Position numbers and translations under genes: made by a program. A DNA stretch of 64,000 nt from Gemmatimonadota bacterium (lineage in GTDB: Bacteria > Gemmatimonadota > Gemmatimonadetes > Gemmatimonadales > GWC2-71-9). Location of the stretch: NCBI GenBank assembly GCA_025357945.1, contig JANYLJ010000046.1, forward strand, positions 123,802 through 187,801. Reading direction: 5' to 3'. Positions within the stretch are counted from its first letter, which is position 1. Every line of letters begins with the position of its first letter. Under the pieces are notes generated by a model. It made no database searches. It saw only the letters and a list, made by a program, of their open reading frames with translations, and was not told the DNA's origin. Shown here piece by piece: positions 18,872 through 26,086 of this stretch.

Positions 18872-19465
18872 TCACTCGCGCCGTTCGGGCGCGTCGTTCG
18901 TGGTGTTGACCAGACGCCCGTCGGCCACGGCACGCGCGATGTCGGTGGTCGTGACGATGCCCACGAGGCGCTCATTTTCCATGACCAGCACACGGTGGAT
19001 GGTGGCGCGCTGCATCATCTTCGCGGCATCAGCGACGTAGTCGCCCGGACCGACCGCCCAGATCTTGCGGCTCATCAGTTCGCCGACTTCGTGGCCGGCC
19101 AAGGTGACGATGCCCTCGCCGCTGGAATCGGGCACCGCATCGATGAACGCCGTCGATGTGGCGCCGAAGAAGTCGCTCGTGAGCGCAGCCGCCGGCTCGT
19201 CCTCGCGCTCCACGTCCTCGCGACTCACCCCATCCGTCCAGCGCATCGGCTCGATCCCCTCGCCGGTCCGCACCTCAGGCTCGGCCGAAGACCCGGTGAA
19301 CTCCATCAAATCCGACACCGACAACACGCCCACCACCTTGGATCCCTCGACGACCGGCGCGCCAGTGACCTGGCTGTCGGCAAACAGCTGCACCGCACTG
19401 AGCAGGGAAGTCTGTGGGCTGAGCACGATCACGTTGGTCGTCATGATGTCTCGCACTCTCAACAT
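18872..19465 (-). CDS. Paired-CBS-domain protein with acidic insert
   Basis: 197 aa from the ATG at 19465. CBS motif 1 covers about 1-60 (RDIMTTNVIVLSPQTSL, TGAPVVEG, VVGVLSVSDLMEF). CBS motif 2 covers about 130-190 (ELMSRKIWAVGPGDYV, HRVLVMENERLVGIVTTTDIARAV). Between them is an unusually long, acidic segment of about 65 residues rich in Asp and Glu. CBS pairs bind adenosine nucleotides and regulate partner proteins. No partner domain is fused. The start codon is chosen because MLRVRDIMT begins the first CBS motif. Confidence 0.88.
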   Translation of the reverse strand: MLRVRDIMTTNVIVLSPQTSLLSAVQLFADSQVTGAPVVEGSKVVGVLSVSDLMEFTGSSAEPEVRTGEGIEPMRWTDGVSREDVEREDEPAAALTSDFFGATSTAFIDAVPDSSGEGIVTLAGHEVGELMSRKIWAVGPGDYVADAAKMMQRATIHRVLVMENERLVGIVTTTDIARAVADGRLVNTTNDAPERRE

Positions 19466-19531
19466 GGAAGCCCGTCCCTTCGGCTGGCGGTCGTTGCCCG
19501 AACCATTCGGACACCTGGACACACGTTACCC

Positions 19532-19720
19532 CTAAAGCCGGTTGGAAACGATCGGGGCATTCCCCGACGCGCTGTAGGCATGCACCCCGCCGCTCGCCTG
19601 GGTGACCACGATGGGTTCGCGCCGAGGGGCGCCGAGCCGTTCGGGGTCGTTCCACCATGAAACTCTTCCGGCGTCCTCCCCGTCTGGTTCCGTCGGACGC
19701 CAGACGGGGAGCTGCGCCAT
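19532..19720 (-). CDS. Candidate small protein (62 aa), uncertain
   Basis: ORF in the divergent gap between the CBS gene and the penicillin-binding protein gene. Composition and codon use look protein-like (it ends VVTQASGGVHAYSASGNAPI plus a short tail), and it points in the same direction as the CBS gene 67 bp downstream. However, its ATG shares two bases with the divergent PBP start codon and no ribosome site is visible. It may be a small gene, the tail of a degraded gene, or chance. Confidence 0.25.
   Translation of the reverse strand: MAQLPVWRPTEPDGEDAGRVSWWNDPERLGAPRREPIVVTQASGGVHAYSASGNAPIVSNRL
19678..19709 (+). promoter_or_regulatory. Leader hairpin covering the PBP ribosome-binding site
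   Basis: Perfect 10-bp stem (CCCCGTCTGG with CCAGACGGGG) and a 12-nt loop. The 3' arm contains the GGGGAG that serves as ribosome site for the ATG at 19719. If it folds in the mRNA it would hide the site. Whether it regulates or is incidental is unknown. Confidence 0.5.
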
Positions 19721-21851
19721 GAGTTGGCAGGCAATCAGCGCACGAATACGAGACATCTTCACGAGGCTGCGAACGCGGCTCCCGGGTCGCCGCCTCATCT
19801 GGCGTGCCGCGCTCATCTCGCTCGCCGTCGGTGTCATCGCGATCGCGACCGAAGCGGTCATACGCGCCCGTCTCGACACACCGCGCGCCCGGGTTCCCAC
19901 CACGTTGTACACGCGCGCCGTCCCCTGGCGCAGCGGCGGCGAGCGGCAGCCGGCAATTCCCATCGGCACCCTCGACGGCGCAGCCGCAGAAGCGCGCGTC
20001 CCGGTTGCACTCACTCAAGTACCCGACCAGCTGGTTCAGGCGGTGGTTGCCGTCGAGGACCAGCGGTTCTTTCACCACCACGGCCTGGACCTCCGCCGGA
20101 TCATCGGGGCACTCGTCGCCAATGTGCGGGCCGGCGGCATCACGCAGGGCGGCAGCACGCTCACCCAGCAGCTGGCGAAAAACCTCTTCCTCTCCGCCGG
20201 CCGCACGCCGCTCCGCAAATTGCGCGAAGCAGCCATCGCGATGGTGCTCGAGCTGCGATACACCAAGCCGCAGATTCTCGAGGCATATCTCAACGAGATC
20301 TACCTTGGGCAAGACGGCCCGCGTGCGATTCATGGCGTGGGTGCCGCCACGCATTTCTACTTCGGCAAGGATGTGCGCAAGGTCACGCTCGCCGAAGCCG
20401 CGCAACTTGCGGCGATGATCAGCGCGCCCAATCGCACGACGGCAACTCGGCATCCTGACGCCGCGCAACAGCGGCGCGACATGGTGCTCCAGCTGATGTT
20501 GCAGCAACAGCGGATCACGCCCGCCAGCGCGGAGCGGGCCGAACGCGCGTCGCTCACGGTCGGGGAACATTCGTCGCCCGTGCTCGACAGCCGTTACTTC
20601 CGCGACTTCGCTACTGCCAGCGTTGGAGGCCACGTTCCAGCACGGGGGATGACGATCCATACCACGCTCGATGCGGCACTGCAGCGCGCCGCTCAACGCG
20701 CCGTACACCGGGGCGCGGACCGGGTGTCGCTGCACGGCGCCGAGGCGGCGCTGGTCGCGATCGATCCCCGAAACGGCGACGTGCTGGCCATGGTCGGCGG
20801 TCGTGACTACGCCACATCGCAGTTCAATCGCGCCGTCACTTCGCGGCGCCAGCCTGGAAGCGCGTTCAAGCCGGTGGTCGCGCTTGCGGCGCTGGAACCC
20901 TGGGACGGGAAGCCGCCGGCGTTCACGTTGGCGTCGGTCGTGGCGGACGAACCGCTGCGGGTCACTTCCGGCAAGAGTACGTGGGAACCGACCAATTACG
21001 ATCAGGCATTCCGGGGTCGAGTCACCGTGCGCGACGCGATGGAACAGTCGCTCAATGTTCCGTTCGCGCGGATCGGGCTTGCTGTCGGTTCCGAGCGCAT
21101 TGTCGCGACCGCCAGGCGCCTCGGCATCACCAGCGCACTGCATGCCGTGCCGAGCCTGGCGCTCGGCAGTTCGGAGGTATCGCTGCTGGAACTGGTGCGG
21201 GCGTACGGCGTGCTCGCAGACGCCGGCAAACTTGCCACAACGCGTGCGATTCTTTCGCGGGAGCGCAATCGCGGCGATCCGCCGGAGGACACTACCGGTC
21301 AGGCGATGCAGGTCGTGGACCCCGCGGTGGCGTACCTGGTCACATCCGCTCTCGAAGGTGTCGTTGCCCGTGGCACCGGTCGAGCGCTGAATCAGGACGG
21401 TCGTCTCGGCGGGATCGCTGGAAAAACGGGCACCTCCAGCGACTGGCGCGATGCCTGGTTCGTTGCCTACTCGTCCTCTCTCGTTGTTGGTGTCTGGGTC
21501 GGGTTCGACGACGGACGGAGCCTGCAGATGACCGGTGCTTCCGCTGCGTTGCCGATCGCGGCGAGCTTCCTGGCGCAGGTCACGCCGGCAGGCGGCTGGC
21601 CAGCATTGGAGGTTCCGGAAGGGATCACCGAAGGCGACATCGGGAGTGCCGACGGGACGTCGCCGTCGGACTGTGGATCGCGTGAAGTGTTTCTGGCAGG
21701 CACCGAACCCGTCGGTGGCGGGTGTTCACCGTTCGAGGGTCCCAACTGGCAAGGCGTTCACGATTGGGGTGAAGCGCTCGCGCGACGCGCCCAGCACTTG
21801 ATCGAAGGTCTCATCGCGCGGCGGCCGGAGTGGCGGCGATTGCGGAGATAG
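19719..21851 (+). CDS. Class A penicillin-binding protein (PBP1A family)
   Basis: 710 aa from the ATG at 19719 (GGGGAG upstream, next to a membrane anchor), rather than the in-frame ATG at 19602. It polymerises and cross-links peptidoglycan. A cytoplasmic basic tail and one membrane helix (about 28-48) precede a glycosyltransferase-51 domain with EDQRFFHHHG (Glu113), GGSTLTQQLAKNLFL and YLNEIYLG. The transpeptidase domain has SAFK (nucleophile Ser381), SLN and KTGTS. A short C-terminal tail contains two Cys (SDCGSRE, GGGCSPF) that may form a disulphide outside the cell. It is divergent from the CBS gene. Confidence 0.95.
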   Translation: MSWQAISARIRDIFTRLRTRLPGRRLIWRAALISLAVGVIAIATEAVIRARLDTPRARVPTTLYTRAVPWRSGGERQPAIPIGTLDGAAAEARVPVALTQVPDQLVQAVVAVEDQRFFHHHGLDLRRIIGALVANVRAGGITQGGSTLTQQLAKNLFLSAGRTPLRKLREAAIAMVLELRYTKPQILEAYLNEIYLGQDGPRAIHGVGAATHFYFGKDVRKVTLAEAAQLAAMISAPNRTTATRHPDAAQQRRDMVLQLMLQQQRITPASAERAERASLTVGEHSSPVLDSRYFRDFATASVGGHVPARGMTIHTTLDAALQRAAQRAVHRGADRVSLHGAEAALVAIDPRNGDVLAMVGGRDYATSQFNRAVTSRRQPGSAFKPVVALAALEPWDGKPPAFTLASVVADEPLRVTSGKSTWEPTNYDQAFRGRVTVRDAMEQSLNVPFARIGLAVGSERIVATARRLGITSALHAVPSLALGSSEVSLLELVRAYGVLADAGKLATTRAILSRERNRGDPPEDTTGQAMQVVDPAVAYLVTSALEGVVARGTGRALNQDGRLGGIAGKTGTSSDWRDAWFVAYSSSLVVGVWVGFDDGRSLQMTGASAALPIAASFLAQVTPAGGWPALEVPEGITEGDIGSADGTSPSDCGSREVFLAGTEPVGGGCSPFEGPNWQGVHDWGEALARRAQHLIEGLIARRPEWRRLRR

Positions 21852-21894
21852 CGCGCGGTCAAGGCTTCCCGCACTCCCGCATGGACCCGCTGGA

Positions 21895-22000
21895 TCATCT
21901 GCTCCGGCGCCCCGTGGCGACATCCTTGGCCGTGCCGGCCGCTCCGGTCAAACATTGCCGCTGAAGCAGCCGATCTTGCTTGAGCAGCACCAGGTCCACC
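21895..22000 (-). pseudogene. Degenerate tail of a paralogue of the 15874-16452 gene
   Basis: The minus strand here reads VLLKQDRLLQRQCLTGAAGTAKDVA and then a stop, closely matching AMLKGGRMLQPQLWTGAAGTAKDRD at the end of the broken gene at 15874. The DNA is also visibly similar over roughly 75 bases (shared CATCCTTGGCCGT-like core). No intact upstream part or start is present, so this is a gene remnant between the PBP and DUF302 genes. Confidence 0.55.
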
Positions 22001-22105
22001 CCGCACGATTCCGGTGAGGATTCTCGACTTCCGGCCGCGCGTCTGGCAGATTGGTCCTTGCCCCAGAGAATGGGTGGCACGGAATTCCGTTTCCAGGAGG
22101 ATGTC

Positions 22106-22531
22106 ATGGCGGACTCAGTGGGCATGGTCGTGCAGCTCGATGCTTCATTCGAGGTTGCCCTGCAACACACCCGTGAAGCCCTCAAGGCTGAAGGGTTCGG
22201 GATACTCACCGAAATCGACATACAGGCTGCATTCAAGGAGAAGCTGGGCCGCGACTTTCGTCCCTACGTCATCCTCGGCGCCTGCAATCCCTCGCTGGCA
22301 TACAGCGCGTTGAGTGCGGATCCGCAGGTTGGTTTGCTCCTCCCCTGTAACGTGACGGTCGAAGCCGCCGCCAACGGCGGGAGCGTGGTTCGGCTGGTCG
22401 ATCCAGTAAGCCTGATGGCGGCGAGTGCCCTCGGCGCGTCCGCCGCAATCGGCGGCGTGGCGATCGATGCCCTGGAGCGCCTCCAACGTGTCGCGCACAC
22501 GCTTGCCAATGCGCCGGGCCCGACCGCGTAG
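22106..22531 (+). CDS. DUF302 domain protein
   Basis: 141 aa. The start is fixed by a consensus AGGAGG five bases before the ATG at 22106. The single DUF302-like domain shows LKAEGFGILTEIDIQAAFKEKLG, YVILGACNPSLAYSAL and VGLLLPCNVTVE, the usual order in this family (fold related to bacterial stress proteins, often near sulphur or redox genes). The exact function is not established. It is followed 52 bp later by a PLP-dependent sulphur amino-acid lyase in the same direction, consistent with a shared transcript and a redox or sulphur link. Confidence 0.88.
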   Translation: MADSVGMVVQLDASFEVALQHTREALKAEGFGILTEIDIQAAFKEKLGRDFRPYVILGACNPSLAYSALSADPQVGLLLPCNVTVEAAANGGSVVRLVDPVSLMAASALGASAAIGGVAIDALERLQRVAHTLANAPGPTA

Positions 22532-22583
22532 CCCGCGCCGCGAAGGCTGGTCAACTTCATCAGCGTACTGCATTGGAGACCTC

Positions 22584-23819
22584 ATGAAATTCGATCCGGC
22601 AACCGAGATCCAGAACTTCCTTGCGTTCGGCGAATTTGGCGATGTGAACCCGTCGATCTGCGACTCGTCGACCTACACGTTCATGAGCGTCGAGAAGATG
22701 GAAGAAGTCTTCGAGCACGAAATCGAAGGCTGCTTCCTCTACTCTCGGCACTGGAACCCGACGAACCGCGCCCTCGCCAACGCGCTCGCCCGGATGGAGG
22801 CCGGCGAGTCGGCCCAGGTGATGGCCTCGGGAATGGCGGCGATCAGCACCACCTTGCTGCAGCTCTGCTCTTCGGGCGATGAGATCGTGTCGAGTCGTAC
22901 TGTGTACGGTGGCACCTACGCGCTGCTAGCGAACCTTTTCCCGCGGTTCGGGATCACGACACGATTCGTCGATCTCGGCGACGAGCAGGCCGTCAAGGCA
23001 GCCATGACGTCAAGGACGCGTGTCGTGTACTGCGAGAGCGTGAGCAATCCGCTGCTCGAGGTTGCCGACATTCCCACACTCGCCCACGTGGCGAGGGAGC
23101 GTGGCGCGCAGCTCGTCGTGGACAACACCTTCAGCCCGCTCCTGATCTCGCCGCTTCGGCTCGGAGCCGACGTCGTGGTGCACAGCATGACGAAGTTCAT
23201 CAACGGCACCAGCGACTGCGTTGCGGGCTGTGTCGTATCGTCGAACGATTTCATCGCCCGGCTGAACGACATCAACAGCGGGCCGAGCATGCTCCTCGGG
23301 CCGGTGTTGGACAGCATTCGTGCCGCAGGCATCCTGAAAAATCTCCATGGCCTTCACGTCAGGATGGCTCGGCACAGCCAGAATGCCGAGTTTCTCGCGC
23401 GACGGCTCCAGGCGGCAGGTCTCACCGTCCACTACCCGGGCCTGGAGAGCCACCCGCAGCACCAATTGATGACGCGGCTCATGAACCCCGGGTACGGGTT
23501 CGGCGGCATCCTGGCACTCGACGTGGGAAACAAGGCGATCGCCGATCGATTGATGATGCGAATGCAGGCGGAGAAGGTCGGCTACCTGGCCGTCAGCCTC
23601 GGTTACTTCAGGACGCTGTTCAGCGCCCCGAGTCGCAGTACCTCTTCGGAGATCCCGTCCGAAGAGCGCCAGAGGATGGGAATGGGTGATGGCCTGATTC
23701 GCTTCTCGGTTGGACTGGACAACGACATGGAGCGCACCTGGAGTACCGTGAATGGTTGCCTCCAGGAACTCGGCATCGGTGGCGGTTACGCTGGACATAC
23801 CCACGCGGTCGCGTCATGA
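22584..23819 (+). CDS. Cys/Met metabolism PLP enzyme (methionine gamma-lyase / cystathionine gamma-synthase family)
   Basis: 411 aa from the ATG at 22584 (GGAG upstream). The internal-aldimine lysine is Lys204 in VHSMTKFINGTSD. Other marks are SGMAAIS near 82-88, SSRTVYGGTYAL near 103-114, and VVDNTFSPLL near 178-187. The family cleaves or exchanges the gamma-substituent of methionine, homocysteine or cystathionine using PLP in the cytoplasm. The sequence favours the lyase or sulphhydrylase branch, but the reaction cannot be fixed by eye. Its end overlaps the longest reading of the next gene; the chosen start for that gene gives a 29-bp gap. Confidence 0.9.
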   Translation: MKFDPATEIQNFLAFGEFGDVNPSICDSSTYTFMSVEKMEEVFEHEIEGCFLYSRHWNPTNRALANALARMEAGESAQVMASGMAAISTTLLQLCSSGDEIVSSRTVYGGTYALLANLFPRFGITTRFVDLGDEQAVKAAMTSRTRVVYCESVSNPLLEVADIPTLAHVARERGAQLVVDNTFSPLLISPLRLGADVVVHSMTKFINGTSDCVAGCVVSSNDFIARLNDINSGPSMLLGPVLDSIRAAGILKNLHGLHVRMARHSQNAEFLARRLQAAGLTVHYPGLESHPQHQLMTRLMNPGYGFGGILALDVGNKAIADRLMMRMQAEKVGYLAVSLGYFRTLFSAPSRSTSSEIPSEERQRMGMGDGLIRFSVGLDNDMERTWSTVNGCLQELGIGGGYAGHTHAVAS

Positions 23820-23848
23820 CGTATCACCTGTCCTGCTGGAGGTCGTCC

Positions 23849-25006
23849 ATGCGTCGCTCGATCGCGCTTGTCGTGCTCGTTGTCGCGATGTTTCCACTGG
23901 GCGCGGTCGCCCAAGGTACCGGAACCGGGCAGATCGTCCGCCGGCCGGGCGATGGCCGCCAGCCGGAGTTCCCGCCGCCGACGATCACCGAGTATCACCC
24001 GCGCTCGACGCTCGTCGTACCGGCCCATCTGGTGCCGCGTGCCAAGTTTCCCGCGGTCGACTTGCACGGCCACCCGCCAACGCTCACGTCGCCTGACGTG
24101 GTGAACACGGTGGGCGAGGCGATGGACAAGCTCAACCTGCAGATCATGGTCAACGCGAGCCCGAGTTCCGGCGATCGCCTGGCACAGCAGATCGCCGCCG
24201 TGAAGGCGAGTCGGTACCCGAATCGCTTCGTGATGTTCGCCTCGCTTGACCTCCGAAACGTCGGTCCGGGGTCCGGTCAGAAGATCGCGGCACAGCTCGT
24301 GGCCGACGTGAAGGCGGGTGCTGCAGGTATCGGTGAGATCATGAAGTCGTTCGGCCTCTCGATCAAGAAGGCGGACGGTACCCGCCTCAAGCTGGACGAT
24401 CCGGAACTCGATCTGGTCTGGGAGACGGCGGCCAACCTGAAGATTCCGGTCTTCATTCACGTGGGTGACCCGGCCGAGTTTTTCCAGCCGCTCGATTTTC
24501 AGAACGAACGGTGGCTTGAGCTGGCGCTCTATCCCGATCGTCGCTACCAGGATCGGGCGCGTTTCCCGACGTTCGAGGGCCTGATGGCCGAGCGCGACCG
24601 CCTCTTTGCCCGCCATCCCAGGACCGTCTGGGTGATCGCGCACCTCGGCTGGCACGCGCAGGACCTCGCGCGACTGGGGCTGATGTTCGATCGCTTTCCC
24701 AACCTGTACAGCGAAGTTGGCGCGGTGCTCTATGATCTGGGCCGGCAGCCGCGCAACGCCCGCGTGTTCATGATCAAGTATCAGGACCGGATCCTGTTCG
24801 GGAAGGACTCGTTCCAGCCCGACGAGTACCCCTACTACTGGCGCGTGTTCGAAACCGACGACGAATACTTCGACTATTATCGCGACTACCATGCGTTCTG
24901 GAAGCTATACGGCCTCGCACTCCCCGATTCGGTGCTCCGGAAGCTGTACTACGCCAATGCGGAGAAGATCATCACCGGATTGCCGCGAGCCGGGCTGCCG
25001 AATTGA
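23849..25006 (+). CDS. Secreted amidohydrolase (amidohydrolase_2 / COG2159 type)
   Basis: 385 aa from the ATG at 23849, which has GGAGG upstream and opens a clear signal peptide ending GAVAQ (about residue 22). The TIM-barrel metal-hydrolase fold shows the first metal motif DLHGHP, then IPVFIHVGDP with a likely His ligand, VIAHLGWHAQDLARL, and a late FGKDSFQPDEYPYY with a likely catalytic Asp. The family includes decarboxylases and amide or lactone hydrolases. An exported member suggests action on an external compound. It overlaps the cytosine deaminase start by 4 nt. Confidence 0.88.
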   Translation: MRRSIALVVLVVAMFPLGAVAQGTGTGQIVRRPGDGRQPEFPPPTITEYHPRSTLVVPAHLVPRAKFPAVDLHGHPPTLTSPDVVNTVGEAMDKLNLQIMVNASPSSGDRLAQQIAAVKASRYPNRFVMFASLDLRNVGPGSGQKIAAQLVADVKAGAAGIGEIMKSFGLSIKKADGTRLKLDDPELDLVWETAANLKIPVFIHVGDPAEFFQPLDFQNERWLELALYPDRRYQDRARFPTFEGLMAERDRLFARHPRTVWVIAHLGWHAQDLARLGLMFDRFPNLYSEVGAVLYDLGRQPRNARVFMIKYQDRILFGKDSFQPDEYPYYWRVFETDDEYFDYYRDYHAFWKLYGLALPDSVLRKLYYANAEKIITGLPRAGLPN

Positions 25007-25443
25007 TCGATGAGTTCATGGCAGAAGCGATCGCCGAGGCGGAGCGGGGGCTCGCCGAAGGCGGCATTCCGATCGGATCGGTACTGGTGCGCGATGGTCG
25101 GATCATCGGTCGTGGCCGCAACCGGCGGATTCAGCAGGGGAGCGTAATACGGCACGGTGAGATGGATGCGCTGGAGAATGCCGGACGGCAGTCGGCGGTG
25201 ATCTATCGCGAGTGTGCCCTTTATACCACACTGTCGCCGTGCCCGATGTGTTCGGGTGCCATCCTGCTCTACGGCATTCCGCGAGTGATTGTGGGGGAGA
25301 ATCAGACGTTCACCGGTGCGGAGAAGTTGCTGCGCTCCCACGGTGTGACGGTCGACGTCCTGCAGGAAGCACGCTGCATTCAACTGATGGCGGATTTCAT
25401 TGCGACACATCCCAGGCTCTGGAACGAAGACATCGGCGTCTAG
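25003..25443 (+). CDS. Yeast-type cytosine deaminase (CDA fold, Zn)
   Basis: 146 aa. A TTG start overlapping the previous stop (TTGA) is used; an ATG at 25018 is the alternative. Zinc and catalytic residues are His51 and Glu53 (HGEMDALENAG) and Cys80/Cys83 (TTLSPCPMCSGA). These are offset by exactly 11 from Saccharomyces Fcy1 (His62, Glu64, Cys91, Cys94). The match continues through YGIPRVIVGEN and the C-terminal WNEDIG. It deaminates cytosine (and would act on 5-fluorocytosine) to uracil in pyrimidine salvage. This is the small fungal-type enzyme, not the E. coli CodA amidohydrolase. Confidence 0.88.
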   Translation: MIDEFMAEAIAEAERGLAEGGIPIGSVLVRDGRIIGRGRNRRIQQGSVIRHGEMDALENAGRQSAVIYRECALYTTLSPCPMCSGAILLYGIPRVIVGENQTFTGAEKLLRSHGVTVDVLQEARCIQLMADFIATHPRLWNEDIGV

Positions 25444-25507
25444 GTCGACCCCCGCCACTGGACCACGCACCGCCACGCCTCCCCGTGCGCGTGATGCGAT
25501 TGTTCTC

Positions 25508-26086
25508 GTGCGCGGGTACGTCCAGGCAATGCCCGGCGAAAGGCATCGTGCCGGCGGCACCGTCACGCTGATCACCGGCAACCCCAACGTGATTGTCGAC
25601 ACCGGCGCGCCGGAACAGCGGCAGCAGATTGTCGATGCCCTCGCTCGCCACGGTATCGAAACGGCAGCGATTCAGTACGTCATCAACACGCACGGCCATC
25701 TCGACCACATCGGCAACAACAACCTCTTTCCCCAGGCAACATTCGTTCTCGACACTGACTTGGCAAAGAACGGCGAGTACTGGGCGCACGACTTCCGGCA
25801 GAGCGCGCTCGAGATCACGTCGCTTGACGGCGGTCCGCCGATCGTCGTCATGTGCACACCAGGACACACCGATCACGACCTGACTGTGATGGTCGAGACG
25901 TCGAGTGGAACCGTCGCGGTCGTTGGCGATCTGTTCGAGTACGAGGGCGACGGAGTGGACACGGCCTGGCTCGCCTGGTCGAAGAATCCTGTCGCCCAGC
26001 AGGCAAGCCGCGACATGGTGCTGTCGCTCGCGGACTATGTCATTCCCGGGCACGGTGAAAGATTCGCGGTATCTCACCCGGGATGA
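25508..26086 (+). CDS. Metallo-beta-lactamase-fold hydrolase (MBLAC1-like)
   Basis: About 192 aa if the GTG at 25508 is the start. No good ribosome site is visible; longer in-frame readings reach back to 25400 and overlap the deaminase gene. Zinc motif THGHLDHIGN gives HxHxDH, followed by CTPGHTDHD, an Asp in VVGDLFEYEG, and the last His in VIPGHGERF. The compact single-domain form resembles MBLAC1-type hydrolases. Substrate is unknown. Its stop overlaps the start of the GH89 gene by 4 nt (ATGA), so the two are translationally coupled. Confidence 0.85.
   Translation: MRGYVQAMPGERHRAGGTVTLITGNPNVIVDTGAPEQRQQIVDALARHGIETAAIQYVINTHGHLDHIGNNNLFPQATFVLDTDLAKNGEYWAHDFRQSALEITSLDGGPPIVVMCTPGHTDHDLTVMVETSSGTVAVVGDLFEYEGDGVDTAWLAWSKNPVAQQASRDMVLSLADYVIPGHGERFAVSHPG

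Noticed and set aside
19275..21143. 622-aa minus ORF opposite the penicillin-binding protein
   Set aside because: Shadow reading; all PBP catalytic motifs are on the plus strand.
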